Assembly: GCF_002102185.1 (NCBI RefSeq)
Contig: NZ_LQOW01000020.1
Span: 23,634-87,633, forward strand
Direction: 5' to 3'
DNA: 64,000 nt
Source of the DNA: Mycobacterium fragae
Lineage (GTDB): Bacteria; Actinomycetota; Actinomycetes; Mycobacteriales; Mycobacteriaceae
In this document: positions 1 through 9,188 of the stretch, one piece after another
Position numbering within the stretch: position 1 is the stretch's first letter
Layout of the letters: every line of letters begins with the position of its first letter
Notes under the pieces: generated by a model
The model's input: only the letters and a program-made list of their open reading frames with translations
Told to the model about the DNA's origin: nothing
The model's database searches: none
Translations under genes and position numbers: made by a program

Positions 1-33
1 AATTGCCAAACCACACCGGACACAAACAGTAAG

Positions 34-684
34 GTGCTGTCCGTGGGGAAACGCCTGCTAGCCAACGGTCGAGGCCGCTGGTTGGTGCTCGTGGCTGCGG
101 TCGCCATCTCGGTCGGTATGGTGCACGCCCAAAGCACAGAGCATCGGTGCTGCGTCAAGCCACCGGCGCCCACTCCCACAACCCAGAAACCCGTGGCGGC
201 CAAGGCGCCGCGCGTCGCCACTGCCGCGGAGGCGGAATTGCTTGCAGCAAGCGCGCCGACGGCTGCCCAGCAATTCCAGTTCGCGTTACCCCCCGGCGTC
301 GCACCCGAAGGGGGGCTGCAGGTCCATACCATCCGGGCGGCCCGCGCAATCAGCGTGCTGTTTCCCGAGATCACTACGATCGGCGGATTTCGCCAGGATG
401 CTTTGCAATGGCATCCCAACGGGTTGGCCATCGACGTGATGATCCCGAACTATCACAGCCCCGAGGGCATCGAGCTGGGCAACCAGATCGCGGGGATGGC
501 ACTGGCAAATGCCAAGCGATGGGGAGTGATCCACGTGATCTGGAGGCAGGCGTTCTATCCAGGCGTCGGGGCGCCGAGTTGGACGGCCAACCTCGGCTCC
601 GAAACCGCCAACCACTATGACCACGTGCACATCGCCACCGACGGCGGCGGATACCCGACCGGGCACGAAACCTATTACATCTGA
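34..684 (+). CDS. Exported LAS-peptidase-like protein (ARB-07466-like C-terminal domain)
   Basis: A 216-aa protein with a basic N-terminus and a hydrophobic stretch at about residues 15-31 that looks like a signal peptide or anchor. A Thr/Pro/Ala-rich linker follows (about 40-75), then a C-terminal domain from about residue 95. That domain contains HPNGLAIDV and DHVHI, which fit the H-x(6)-D and H-x-H zinc-site pattern of D-Ala-D-Ala carboxypeptidase/LAS-type enzymes, so a role on cell-wall peptidoglycan is plausible but inferred. The start is uncertain: the frame stays open to the left edge of the window. GTG at 34 or GTG at 43 both leave a good signal sequence, and neither has a clear ribosome binding site. 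Confidence 0.7.
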   Translation: MLSVGKRLLANGRGRWLVLVAAVAISVGMVHAQSTEHRCCVKPPAPTPTTQKPVAAKAPRVATAAEAELLAASAPTAAQQFQFALPPGVAPEGGLQVHTIRAARAISVLFPEITTIGGFRQDALQWHPNGLAIDVMIPNYHSPEGIELGNQIAGMALANAKRWGVIHVIWRQAFYPGVGAPSWTANLGSETANHYDHVHIATDGGGYPTGHETYYI

Positions 685-781
685 TGCTGCGCCCGGCGCC
701 GCCGCCGTTCGGGCCTGCCCGTGTTTGAGGTGTGACGTTGCGGTGTACAGGTACCTACTACTCCGACCAGGAAGGCCAACG

Positions 782-1060
782 ATGAAGCGAATTGCACCTG
801 CGGCGCTCGCGATCGCCGCGCTGATGTTCAGCGGATGCTCCGCCTCACAGATCATCAACACCGGTGGCGACACAAAGTGCAAGGACTTCATCACGCAAGA
901 CGAGAAGAAGCAGAACGAAGAAGTCAGCAAGATGCTCAAAGACAAGAACGGCGCTGAACCCAACAATCTGGAAGTCTCGGCAACGCGCATGTCGGCGTTG
1001 GCCTACTGCCAAACGGTCGGCAAACCAGACAGCAAGATCTCCGAATCGCCGCACGGCTGA
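782..1060 (+). CDS. Small lipoprotein, HdeA-like
   Basis: A 92-aa lipoprotein. The ATG at 782 is preceded by AGGAAGG at good spacing, and translation gives a short signal peptide ending in a lipobox (MFSGC), so the mature protein should start at a lipidated Cys. The mature part is short, hydrophilic and Lys/Asp/Glu-rich, with two further cysteines (CKDF and AYC) about 50 residues apart. That pattern recalls the HdeA/HdeB acid-stress chaperone fold annotated in mycobacteria, but the resemblance is weak. The frame is open further upstream to 617, but the lipobox fixes the start here. Confidence 0.7.
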   Translation: MKRIAPAALAIAALMFSGCSASQIINTGGDTKCKDFITQDEKKQNEEVSKMLKDKNGAEPNNLEVSATRMSALAYCQTVGKPDSKISESPHG

Positions 1061-1098
1061 CCGATCGCGCGATCCCACAACCGCGCATACTTAGGCCC

Positions 1099-1938
1099 GT
1101 GACAACGCACGGCCGCCATCCCGAGGGCCACGTGCAGATGCAGGTGCACAGCCTGTGCCGCTACCCGGTGAAGTCCATGCTCGGCGAAACTGTGCCGGAA
1201 CTGTTCGTCGACGAGTGCGGCGCCGACGGAGACCGGCGGCTGGCGTTGGTCGACGCGGCGACGGGGCGGGTCGCCAGTGCCAAGCAGCCCCGATTGTGGC
1301 GCCGGCTCTTGCAGTTCAAAGCCAGCGGGGACAACGGCCGGGTGCGCATTCAGCTGCCCGACGACACGTGCGTGGCCGCCGACGACCCCGATATCGATGA
1401 ACTGCTCTCCCGGTTGTTGGGGCGGTCCGTCCAACTTGTCGGCCACCGGCCGCAGGGAGCGACTTTGGAACGGCCCGACCCCGAGAAGGTGCTCGAGCTG
1501 GGGGAGGACGCCGAGGTCGAGGCGCGCATCGTCGAGATCGCCGGCGCGACGCCGGGCGACTCGTTCACCGACCTCGCTCCGCTGCATGCGATCACCACGG
1601 CCACCGTCGAGCGGATCGGCACGGAGGTGCTGCGTTATCGGCCGAACCTGATAATCGCCACACCACCCGGATACCCGCCCTACGCGGAAAACGACTGGGT
1701 GGGCGGCGAACTCGCTGTGGGTGCGACGCGGCTGCGCGTGCTCAAATCCACGTCGCGGTGCGCGGTGCCCACGCTCGAACACGGCACCCTGCCACGGGCC
1801 CCGCATGCGCTTCGCACGCTGATCGCCGAAAACCGCTTGGAGACAGCGGGATCCGGAATGGTGCCGTGTGCCGGGGTGTACCTCGAGGTGCTGAAGGAAG
1901 GCACCATCCGCGTCGGGGACCGGGTCGCTCTGGATTAA
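1099..1938 (+). CDS. MOSC domain-containing protein
   Basis: A 279-aa protein of the MOSC (molybdenum cofactor sulfurase C-terminal) type. It starts with the N-terminal beta-barrel signature (LCRYPVKSMLGE, near residue 19) and carries the conserved cysteine region (STSRCAVPTLEH, about 218-229). MOSC proteins handle Mo-cofactor-bound sulfur or act with amidoxime-type reductases; the substrate here is unknown. GTG 1099 follows CATACT by about seven bases, which suggests a leaderless transcript. An internal ATG at 1138 (MQVHSLC) is an alternative start. Several molybdoenzymes are encoded elsewhere in the window, but there is no operon link. Confidence 0.82.
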   Translation: MTTHGRHPEGHVQMQVHSLCRYPVKSMLGETVPELFVDECGADGDRRLALVDAATGRVASAKQPRLWRRLLQFKASGDNGRVRIQLPDDTCVAADDPDIDELLSRLLGRSVQLVGHRPQGATLERPDPEKVLELGEDAEVEARIVEIAGATPGDSFTDLAPLHAITTATVERIGTEVLRYRPNLIIATPPGYPPYAENDWVGGELAVGATRLRVLKSTSRCAVPTLEHGTLPRAPHALRTLIAENRLETAGSGMVPCAGVYLEVLKEGTIRVGDRVALD

Positions 1939-2026
1939 CCAGGTGCACTGCTTGACGGCGCCTCCGAATTATTTCTATTTTAGTAATTTAAGGATTTATG
2001 TCTGGCCACCTCGTGAAGGGGGTCCC

Positions 2027-3121
2027 ATGACGCTGGTAATTGACGCCGATGGGCATGTGGAGGAGACGCTCTCCGAACTGGTCGATGCCATCCCATCGGC
2101 GATGCGGGACAGTTCCATGCAGTTCATCGCCGAAGCGGGCGGCTTCGTCACCTACCGCATCGAGGGCAAGCTCTGGCGCTCGAAGTATCCCTTCCCCGGC
2201 GGCATGCAGAACCACGTATCCGCCGGAGGCGTGCGACGCGAGGGAGGCCGCGACCCCAAGCTGCGGCTTAAAGTCCTCGACGACGAGGGGATCGACGCCG
2301 CGGTGCTGTATCCGAGCGTCGGGCTGATGTTCGGCTTGCTCGAACATCCCGACATTGCGGCCGCCCTCTGCGCGGCCTACAACGACTGGCTGGCCCGCTA
2401 CTGTGCCGCCGACGCCAAGCGTCTGATCGGGGTGGCGCTGCTGCCGCAACAGGACCCGCGCCTGGCGGCGGCCGAACTCGAGCGAGCCGTCACGGGCCAT
2501 GGTTTCGTCGGCGGGGTGATGCGGCCCAACCGGATCGGCGGCCGCACCGTGGAGCATTCCGACTTCGACGTGTTGTGGGACAAGGCCCAGCAGCTCGACG
2601 TCCCGGTGTCCTTCCACGAGGCCTATCTGTCGGGCATCGACACCGTCGGCCTTGACCGCATGTCCAGCTATGCCGGCTGCCACATCGTCAGCCATGTATT
2701 CGAGCAGATGACCGCGATGGTCAACGTCACCTTGGCCGGGCTCTTCCAACGATTCCCGAGGCTACGGCTGGGATTTCTGGAAGCCGGTTGCGGGTGGGCT
2801 CCGACGTGGGCCGACCGCATCGAGGAGCATTACGAGTTGGCCCCCGGCGACTACCGCGGAGGTGACCCCAGCGGCAGCGTCAACACCCGCTCATGGCTCA
2901 CCTTCGAGATCGAGGAGCCGGGCCTGACGTCGACGCTCGAGCAAGGGTGGGCCGACAACGTGATGTTCGCCTCCGACTACCCGCATCACGACGCCGTCTA
3001 TCCCGGAGCCGTCAAAAGCGTCAAGGAGCGGGGGCTCGGCGAAGTGCTAGAGCGAAAAGTCTTGGCAGACAACGCCCTAGCCTTCTACGGCGATCGCCTC
3101 CGACAGATCCTCGCCGACTGA
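2027..3121 (+). CDS. Amidohydrolase-2 family metal-dependent hydrolase
   Basis: A 364-aa TIM-barrel amidohydrolase (Amidohydro_2, the decarboxylase/hydrolase family that includes ACMS decarboxylase). Visible motifs are DADGHVEE at the N-terminus (metal-binding D-x-H region), SFHEAY mid-protein and FASDYPHHD near the C-terminus, where the final metal Asp lies. ATG 2027 is chosen because GAAGGGGG precedes it and the family sequence starts there; the open frame extends to 1943. The segment just upstream (1965-2000) is strikingly AT-rich and probably holds the promoter. A class II aldolase starts 10 bp downstream, so the two are likely co-transcribed. The substrate is unknown. Confidence 0.85.
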   Translation: MTLVIDADGHVEETLSELVDAIPSAMRDSSMQFIAEAGGFVTYRIEGKLWRSKYPFPGGMQNHVSAGGVRREGGRDPKLRLKVLDDEGIDAAVLYPSVGLMFGLLEHPDIAAALCAAYNDWLARYCAADAKRLIGVALLPQQDPRLAAAELERAVTGHGFVGGVMRPNRIGGRTVEHSDFDVLWDKAQQLDVPVSFHEAYLSGIDTVGLDRMSSYAGCHIVSHVFEQMTAMVNVTLAGLFQRFPRLRLGFLEAGCGWAPTWADRIEEHYELAPGDYRGGDPSGSVNTRSWLTFEIEEPGLTSTLEQGWADNVMFASDYPHHDAVYPGAVKSVKERGLGEVLERKVLADNALAFYGDRLRQILAD

Positions 3122-3131
3122 GGAGCGCAGC

Positions 3132-3905
3132 ATGACAAGCACCGAAACCAACCGCCCGACACCGATGCGGGCCATGACCGTCACCAAACCCATCGCCCCT
3201 GCGCTGCCGGACCTCAGCCCCGCACAGGAACTGGCGCTGCTGTGTCGCTGTCTTTTCGCCGAGGGGTACAACGACCACCTCGCCGGCCACATCACAAACA
3301 AGCAACCTGACGGAACCTTTCTGGTTAACCCCTTCGGGTTGACCTGGGACGAGGTAACCGCCAGCGACATCATGTCGATGGACTCCGACGGCAACGAGAT
3401 CGGCGGGCGGTGGACGATCACTCCGGCCATCACGCTGCATGTCGAATTACACCGCGCCCGTGACGATATCGGCGTGGCGATCCACAACCATTCGCAGTGG
3501 GGAACGGTGTGGGCCGACCTGGGCCGCGCCCCGGACATATACGACCAGACCGGTGCGCTCTACCACGGTGGGGTAGCTGTGTACGACGAATACTGGGGAT
3601 CCGTCGACGACGCCGGCAACGCTCGCGCGGTCGCCGCCGCGATCGGGGACAGCAATGTGGGTCTACTCGCCAACCACGGCGTCGTCGTGCTCGGCGCTGA
3701 CATCCCGCAGGCCTATCTGCGGGCGATGGCATTCGAGTGGCGCTGCCGCCAGGCCTGGCACATCGCGGCCGCCGGAGGCGGGGTACCGATGAACCGCGAC
3801 GCGGCCCGCACCTACGGTGACTTCTTCAACACCCACCCGTTCACCGGGTTGTTCGAGGCGATGGTCCGTCGCGAGTTGCGCCGGGATCCCGGCGTCTTGA
3901 ACTGA
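3132..3905 (+). CDS. Class II aldolase/adducin family protein
   Basis: A 257-aa protein of the class II aldolase/adducin family (zinc-dependent aldolases and epimerases). It has AGHIT near the N-terminus, LVNPFGLTWDEV, the zinc-binding HNHSQW, and LANHGVV, which are typical of the fold. It follows the amidohydrolase by 10 bp, with GAGGAGCGCAGC as ribosome binding region. A paralogue of identical length is at 13537-14310; both end in DP-x-VLN and both sit next to an amidohydrolase. This suggests two versions of one catabolic module. Confidence 0.85.
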   Translation: MTSTETNRPTPMRAMTVTKPIAPALPDLSPAQELALLCRCLFAEGYNDHLAGHITNKQPDGTFLVNPFGLTWDEVTASDIMSMDSDGNEIGGRWTITPAITLHVELHRARDDIGVAIHNHSQWGTVWADLGRAPDIYDQTGALYHGGVAVYDEYWGSVDDAGNARAVAAAIGDSNVGLLANHGVVVLGADIPQAYLRAMAFEWRCRQAWHIAAAGGGVPMNRDAARTYGDFFNTHPFTGLFEAMVRRELRRDPGVLN

Positions 3906-3928
3906 TCACACGCTTCTGACCAGCGCAA

Positions 3929-3951
3929 ACGCGGGCTTTATGCGCCCGCGT
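3929..3951 (+). terminator. Candidate hairpin terminator after the aldolase gene
   Basis: A perfect 8-bp inverted repeat, ACGCGGGC and GCCCGCGT, flanks a 7-base loop (TTTATGC) 24 bp past the aldolase stop codon. It has no U-tract, which is common for mycobacterial terminator-like hairpins. It would separate the amidohydrolase-aldolase pair from the hydrolase gene that follows. Confidence 0.45.
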
Positions 3952-4055
3952 CGCGACGATCCTGCTTTCCAAGGATTTATCAAGCGCACCCCGAGAGACT
4001 TCCCTCGAACGCCCACAGAGGGGCGTAAAAACCACCCAAGGGAAGCGAGAACACG

Positions 4056-5051
4056 ATGCGCAACCATTCCCACCTCCGGCCGGTACGGGATGTCGTCCCT
4101 CCGTCACTGCAATACCGCACGATCCACGGATACCGCCGTGCCTTCCGGGTCGCCGGGTCCGGCCCCGCGCTCCTGCTGATCCACGGCGTGGGCGACAACT
4201 CCACCGCATGGGAGCCCGTGCACGCCAAACTTGCGCAACGGTTCACAGTCATCGCACCCGATCTGCTGGGCCACGGCGAGTCCGACAAACCACGCGCCGA
4301 CTACTCGCTGGCCGCCTTCGCGAATGGCATGCGCGACCTGCTCGCCGTCCTCGGTATCGAGCGTGTCACCGTCGTCGGTCATTCGTTTGGCGGCGGAGTC
4401 GCAATGCAATTCGCCTATCAGTTTCCGCAACTGGTCGAGCGCCTTGTGCTGGTTAGCACCGGCGGCGTCTCCAAGGACGTGAGCTTCGCGTTGCGGTTGG
4501 CGGCGATGCCGATGGGCAGCGAGGCACTGGGCGTGCTGCGCGTGCCGGGCGTGATGCCCGCGATCCGATTCTTTGGCCGCGCTGTGGAAACGGTGTTGGG
4601 TTCCACCAAGTTGGGGCGCGACGCCTCCGACGTCGTGAGCCTGCTCGAGGGCTTCCAGGAACCCCGCGCATTGTCGGCGTTCGCACGCACTCTGCGGTCG
4701 GTCGTCGACGGGCGTGGCCAGTTCGTCACCATGCTGGATCGCAGCTATCTCGTCCAATCCGTTCCGGTGCAACTTATTTGGGGAGATGAAGACCTCATCA
4801 TCCCGGTAAGCCATGCTCGGATGGCCCACGCGGCGCTGCCGGGCTCGCGTCTGGAGATTTTCGAAAAATCCGGGCACATTCCTTTCAGCGACCACCCAGA
4901 TCGTTTCGTGGAAGTCGTCGAACGGTTCATCGACTCGACTCATCCAGCCGTCTACGACCAAGACCGCGTTCAGTCGCTGCTGCGGACTGGCGTCTGCGAG
5001 GACCACGAGGACGCCGCTTCCGACTCGCTCGACGCCCGACCCGTTGCGTGA
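4056..5051 (+). CDS. Alpha/beta hydrolase (Rv2715-like)
   Basis: A 331-aa alpha/beta hydrolase. It has the oxyanion-hole region LLIHGVGDNSTAW (about 40-52), the nucleophile elbow GHSFGG with Ser110, the acid region GDEDLIIPV, and the catalytic His region SGHIPFSDHP. From memory the N-terminus and overall sequence closely resemble M. tuberculosis Rv2715, including the LRPVRDV...LQ(F/Y)RT start. The substrate is not known. The start ATG has AAGGGAAGCGAG upstream. The next gene, an EmbR-like regulator on the same strand, starts 61 bp after the stop. Confidence 0.85.
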   Translation: MRNHSHLRPVRDVVPPSLQYRTIHGYRRAFRVAGSGPALLLIHGVGDNSTAWEPVHAKLAQRFTVIAPDLLGHGESDKPRADYSLAAFANGMRDLLAVLGIERVTVVGHSFGGGVAMQFAYQFPQLVERLVLVSTGGVSKDVSFALRLAAMPMGSEALGVLRVPGVMPAIRFFGRAVETVLGSTKLGRDASDVVSLLEGFQEPRALSAFARTLRSVVDGRGQFVTMLDRSYLVQSVPVQLIWGDEDLIIPVSHARMAHAALPGSRLEIFEKSGHIPFSDHPDRFVEVVERFIDSTHPAVYDQDRVQSLLRTGVCEDHEDAASDSLDARPVA

Positions 5052-5112
5052 CGGCCACGTCATTTCAGCTATCGGACGCGAAGGCTGCCTGTCCGTAGCG
5101 GACAATGACGTC

Positions 5113-6243
5113 GTGAGTTCGACCGGACTTGATTTCGGCGTGCTGGGCCCGTTGCAGATGACGGTCGGCGGCCGCCCGGTGCCCTTGGGCACTCCGAAGC
5201 AGCGGGCGGTGCTGGCCATGCTCGTGATCAACCGCAATCAAGCCGTGGGTAGTGACGCGCTGATCGACGCGGCCTGGGAGGAATGGCCCCCGCCGGAGGC
5301 ACGCGCCAGCCTGCACTCATATGTGTCCAACCTGCGCAAGCTGCTCAACAGCAGCGGCGTCGATGGCCGCGCCCTGCTGGCCGCAACCCCGCCGGGCTAC
5401 CGGCTGAGTGCGCCCGACATCAACTGTGACATCGGTCGATTCGTCGCCGAGAAAACCGCCGGCATGCGCGCGGCGGCGATCGGCCAATTTGATCAGGCCA
5501 GCCGGCACCTGTCGGCCGCGCTGGCGCAGTGGCGTGGACCTGTCCTGGAAGACCTGCGCGACTTCCGGTTCGTCGAAGCGTTTGCCGCGGCGCTCGCCGA
5601 GGACAAGGTGACTGCACATGCAGCGCGGGCGGAAGTCGAAATCGCCTGTGGGCGTGGCGATGCCGTGATCGGTGAGCTCGAGGCGCTGACGACCGAACAC
5701 CCCTATCGCGAACCATTGTGGGGCCAATTGATGACGGCCTACTATGTGGCCGGACGGCAATCCGATGCGCTCGACGCCTACCGTCGTCTCAAGGCGACGC
5801 TCGCCGAGGACCTGGGCATCGACCCCGGCCCAAACGTCCGGGCTCTGCACGAGCGGATCCTGCGCCAAGAGGAGCTGGACATCAAACGGGCCGCGCGTCT
5901 TACCGCCGAGGACACGGTCAGCATCCTCAATAGGCGTACCGCGGTGTCGGCCTTGCCGGCCGCCGCGCGCCTACGTGCGGTAACGGGGCAAAGCTATCCG
6001 TTGACCGTGGCGGCCACCCGGATCGGTCGGCTTGCCGATAACGACATCGTTCTCGACGAGGTCGAGGTCAGCCGCCACCACGCCGTGGTCAGCGATACGG
6101 GCATGAGTTTCGTGATCACCGACCTGCGCTCGTCGAACGGCGTGTACGTAGAAGGTGAGCGAATCCGTGGCAGCGTCGCGCTGACCGATGGCGATCGGAT
6201 TCGCATCTGCAACCACGAATTCGTCTTCGAGATGCGGCAGTAG
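5113..6243 (+). CDS. EmbR-like SARP/FHA transcriptional regulator
   Basis: A 376-aa regulator built like EmbR. It has an N-terminal winged-helix DNA-binding domain (DFGVLGPLQM, TPKQRAVLAMLV, SLHSYVSNLRKLL), a bacterial transcriptional activator (BTAD) TPR-like domain over roughly residues 100-245, and a C-terminal FHA domain (IGRLADNDIVLD, VSRHHAVV, SSNGVYVEG) that should bind phosphothreonine. In M. tuberculosis EmbR is controlled by PknH phosphorylation and affects embCAB. No kinase or emb gene is next to this copy, so it is better called an EmbR paralogue. GTG 5113 is chosen because it gives the family N-terminus; the open frame extends to 4813 inside the previous gene. Confidence 0.88.
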   Translation: MSSTGLDFGVLGPLQMTVGGRPVPLGTPKQRAVLAMLVINRNQAVGSDALIDAAWEEWPPPEARASLHSYVSNLRKLLNSSGVDGRALLAATPPGYRLSAPDINCDIGRFVAEKTAGMRAAAIGQFDQASRHLSAALAQWRGPVLEDLRDFRFVEAFAAALAEDKVTAHAARAEVEIACGRGDAVIGELEALTTEHPYREPLWGQLMTAYYVAGRQSDALDAYRRLKATLAEDLGIDPGPNVRALHERILRQEELDIKRAARLTAEDTVSILNRRTAVSALPAAARLRAVTGQSYPLTVAATRIGRLADNDIVLDEVEVSRHHAVVSDTGMSFVITDLRSSNGVYVEGERIRGSVALTDGDRIRICNHEFVFEMRQ

Positions 6244-6252
6244 ACGACGCCG

Positions 6253-7152
6253 TCATGTCGGTGGAGGCGAGATGAGCTGGCAGACCGCATCGACCGCCTC
6301 TTCCAGGGCAGGCACGAACCGGTCGGCTTGCAGGGTACAGCTGGCATGACCGGCGTCCACGGCAACGACATGGGCATGGGGTATGCGACCGGCCAAGCGT
6401 TGCTGACGCTCTGCACTAATGACCCAGTCGCGCAACGTGATCACCACCGATGTGGGCACGTCAACCTCGGATATCCACGACCTCGAATCGAATTTGGCGC
6501 ACTCCGCGACCGCGCCGGCCACCGCCACCGGACTGGTGCTTCTGAACTGGTCCCACAGCCATTCCCGGTCGTAGCGAACACGAGTACCGACCGCCGTCGG
6601 CGGAACAGTGGGTAATCCGGGGCGAGGGCTGAGGCCCTCGATTGCCGCGGCGAACAGCCTCATCGCCACTTGCTCGAGTCTCGCGCGCGCAAATGTCGCC
6701 GCACCGGCGCACAGCACGAGCCCATCGACAAGCTGGCGATGACGGCGCCAAACAAGTTGGGCCACCAGCGATCCCATCGAATAGCCGACGGCGACGAACC
6801 TGCTTACGCCAAGTGCGTCGGCCAAGGCGGCGACATCGTCCGCACACGCTTCAAGCGCAAATCCTGGCGAGTGGATGCCGTGGCCGTGCCAGCGCTGGTC
6901 GAAAACGATGACCCGTCCATAGCCACGCATCATCTCGAGTGCCGGATACCACGTCATCAGCCCGGTGCACGCCACCGAGTGCAGTAGCAGAAAGGTCGGC
7001 GCATCGGTGACGGGCCCCGAATCAGCCACGTAGGTCTTGCCCCGGCCGGGTAACTCGACGGTCCGGCAAGGCGGGAGATTGCGCACAGGCGCTACCTGCG
7101 GAAACCCCAGCTGGCGGGACATTGCGGGAAGCCGCGGCAGTGGAAGTCTCAC
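6253..7152 (-). CDS. Alpha/beta hydrolase
   Basis: A 299-aa alpha/beta hydrolase. LLLHSVACTG marks the oxyanion-hole loop, GYSMGS is the nucleophile elbow, and VVAVDAGHASC near the C-terminus supplies the His. DQRWHGHG is the usual D-x-RG-H-G-like strand. It is convergent with the EmbR-like gene (10-bp gap). The start is uncertain: GTG at 7152 gives a Pro/Arg-rich lead, while ATG at 7122 (MSRQLGF) is an alternative. The SDR gene upstream on the same strand ends 76 bp away. Confidence 0.8.
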   Translation of the reverse strand: MRLPLPRLPAMSRQLGFPQVAPVRNLPPCRTVELPGRGKTYVADSGPVTDAPTFLLLHSVACTGLMTWYPALEMMRGYGRVIVFDQRWHGHGIHSPGFALEACADDVAALADALGVSRFVAVGYSMGSLVAQLVWRRHRQLVDGLVLCAGAATFARARLEQVAMRLFAAAIEGLSPRPGLPTVPPTAVGTRVRYDREWLWDQFRSTSPVAVAGAVAECAKFDSRSWISEVDVPTSVVITLRDWVISAERQQRLAGRIPHAHVVAVDAGHASCTLQADRFVPALEEAVDAVCQLISPPPT

Positions 7153-7228
7153 CGATCGAGCACCACCAGGTCCATGCTCGGGTCATTCCCGCGTCGGCCG
7201 CGACCGAAACGCAGACGGCGCCTAGCGG

Positions 7229-8074
7229 TTATGGCGCGACGGGCCGATTCGTCCATTCCCGGTCGGTTCGGCGCGACGAGCGGAACCAACCGCCCGCTGC
7301 ACCGGTCCCCCCGTCAGTCGGGATGGTGTGGCCCGTGACGAACGCCGAGAGGTCCGAGGCCAGGAACAGGATCACCCGGGCCTGGTCTTCCGGAACCCCC
7401 ATCCGCCCGACCGGAACCCACTGCGGCCACTGCATCTGCTCTTCGGCCGACAGCCAATGCGAGTAAGGCACCTGTAGCGACTCGGTGACATCGGGACCGA
7501 TCGCGTTGACTCGCACACCATCTCGGCCGACTTGGACGGCCAGGCTTCGCGTGAAGTGGATCACGGCCGCTTTGAAGGCGGCGTAGACCGGATCCTCCGG
7601 GTAGCCGCGCAAACCTTCGACCGACGAGACGTTGACGATCGCGCCGGCGTGTCGGTCGATCATCGCCGGCAGGAATGCGTGGGTGACGAGGAATACGTGG
7701 TGCAGGTTGATCCGGTAGAGCTCGTCCCACAGCTGCGGGTCGGTCTCGACGAAGTCGCCCGGGTGGCGCAGCCAGTGGCCCACGTTGTTCACCAGCACAT
7801 CGACCCGCCCGTAGCGATCCAGCACCGTCCGTGCCAAGCCGGCGACCTGGCCCTCGTCGCGGACATCGGTGACGACCGTGTGCGCCGACCCACCCACCGT
7901 CGTGATCTCGTCGGCGGTGCGTCGGGCCAGCTCGGCGTCGATATCGGCGATGACCACCTGGGCGCCGTGTTGGGCGAACAGCCGCGCGGTTGCCGCGCCG
8001 ATACCGCCACCACCGCCGGTCACCACTGCTATTCGGTCTGCCAGTAACGGGCCTGGCTGTCGTGCCTCGTCCAT
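7229..8074 (-). CDS. Short-chain dehydrogenase/reductase
   Basis: A 281-aa classical SDR. It shows the cofactor motif TGGGGGIG near residue 19, DI after the second strand (suggesting NAD(H) preference), NNVG, a Ser in NVSS, and the active-site Y-x(3)-K as YAAFK. The end of the fold is GHTIPTDGG. About 25 extra C-terminal residues rich in Arg and Trp follow the usual end and could be a tail that packs at the substrate pocket. The substrate is unknown. Confidence 0.85.
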   Translation of the reverse strand: MDEARQPGPLLADRIAVVTGGGGGIGAATARLFAQHGAQVVIADIDAELARRTADEITTVGGSAHTVVTDVRDEGQVAGLARTVLDRYGRVDVLVNNVGHWLRHPGDFVETDPQLWDELYRINLHHVFLVTHAFLPAMIDRHAGAIVNVSSVEGLRGYPEDPVYAAFKAAVIHFTRSLAVQVGRDGVRVNAIGPDVTESLQVPYSHWLSAEEQMQWPQWVPVGRMGVPEDQARVILFLASDLSAFVTGHTIPTDGGTGAAGGWFRSSRRTDREWTNRPVAP

Positions 8075-8249
8075 GGACCTATTGAACCGACCTCGCCGCG
8101 AAATCGTGCCACGAACATGGCACCCCGCAAATCAGGGAGCCATCCATTGGGGACGCGCGCCGATTCAGAACCATCGGTCGGCGGCCGCGGGGGTCGGATG
8201 TGTGCACTGTCGCCGACGAGGGTCGGCGGTTCCGAATAAGGAGAGTGCT

Positions 8250-9188
8250 GTGGCCGAACTGCCGAATGACGAGAAATGGCTCCGCCGAATGCAGTCACAG
8301 GTGGTAGCCACTCTGGGGCGCCAGACGTGGCTGGATCGACCAACTTATCGCCTGGAGCACGCCTTGACGTTTGCGTTCGCGTTGTTTGGTCGCAATCGGG
8401 AACGGGTCGCCAATGCAATGCATGGCACATGGCTTGGTCATCCGTTGCATCCGGCGTTGACGTCGTTGCCGACTGGCGCGGTGGCCACCAGTTTGGCGTT
8501 GGACGCGGCCAGCGCCTTGCCAGGCAGGGCCGAAGCGTTTCGCGGCGCCTCGCGCACTGCGTTGACGGTGGGCATCATCGGAAGTTTGGGGGCGCTGGCT
8601 AGCGGCGTGACGGATTGGCAGCACACCCATCAGGAATCCCGGCGAATCGGCTTGGTACATGGTGTCGCGAATTTGGTCGCCACTGCGCTCTATCTGTCGT
8701 CATGGCGGGATCGCCGTCGCGGCCGGCATGTCCGGGGAATAGCCGCCAGTGCATTCGGCTACGGGATCACCCTTGCCAGTGGCTATTTGGGCGGCGCTCT
8801 GGTGTACGGGTCCGGCGTTGGTGTGGATCGCTCGGGTGCTGTGTTGACAGTCGATCGCTGGACACCGGTACTGCCGGTGACGGCCCTCAATGGGCGACCG
8901 CAACGGGTCGAAGTAGACGGCGTTGGTGTGGTCATCTGCCAAAACGACGGTCAGGTGCTGGCGGTCGGCGAGCATTGCCCGCACCTGGGGGCGCCGATGT
9001 GCGATGGCTGGATCGACGATGGCCGACTTGTGTGTCCATGGCATGGTTCCCGTTTCGCGTGCCCGTCCGGCGAGGTGTTGCGCGGGCCGGCAACCGCGGC
9101 GCTGCCGTCCTACCCGACCCGCATCCGCGACGGGGTGGTAGAAGTGCGCGGCAAGAACTCGCCCGCGGTGAAAGCGGTCGCCAAATGA
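8250..9188 (+). CDS. DUF2231 membrane domain fused to a Rieske [2Fe-2S] domain
   Basis: A 312-aa fusion. Residues about 60-190 form a DUF2231-type membrane domain with several hydrophobic helices and conserved His (GHPLHPAL, WQHTHQE, LVHGVAN). Residues about 205-305 form a Rieske domain with C243-P-H245 and C262-P-W-H265, the four [2Fe-2S] ligands. This looks like a membrane-bound electron-transfer protein, possibly haem-linked through the His-rich helices (inference). GTG 8250 is chosen because AAGGAGAG lies just upstream. The stop overlaps the start of a hemerythrin gene (ATGA), so the two are translationally coupled. Confidence 0.85.
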   Translation: MAELPNDEKWLRRMQSQVVATLGRQTWLDRPTYRLEHALTFAFALFGRNRERVANAMHGTWLGHPLHPALTSLPTGAVATSLALDAASALPGRAEAFRGASRTALTVGIIGSLGALASGVTDWQHTHQESRRIGLVHGVANLVATALYLSSWRDRRRGRHVRGIAASAFGYGITLASGYLGGALVYGSGVGVDRSGAVLTVDRWTPVLPVTALNGRPQRVEVDGVGVVICQNDGQVLAVGEHCPHLGAPMCDGWIDDGRLVCPWHGSRFACPSGEVLRGPATAALPSYPTRIRDGVVEVRGKNSPAVKAVAK

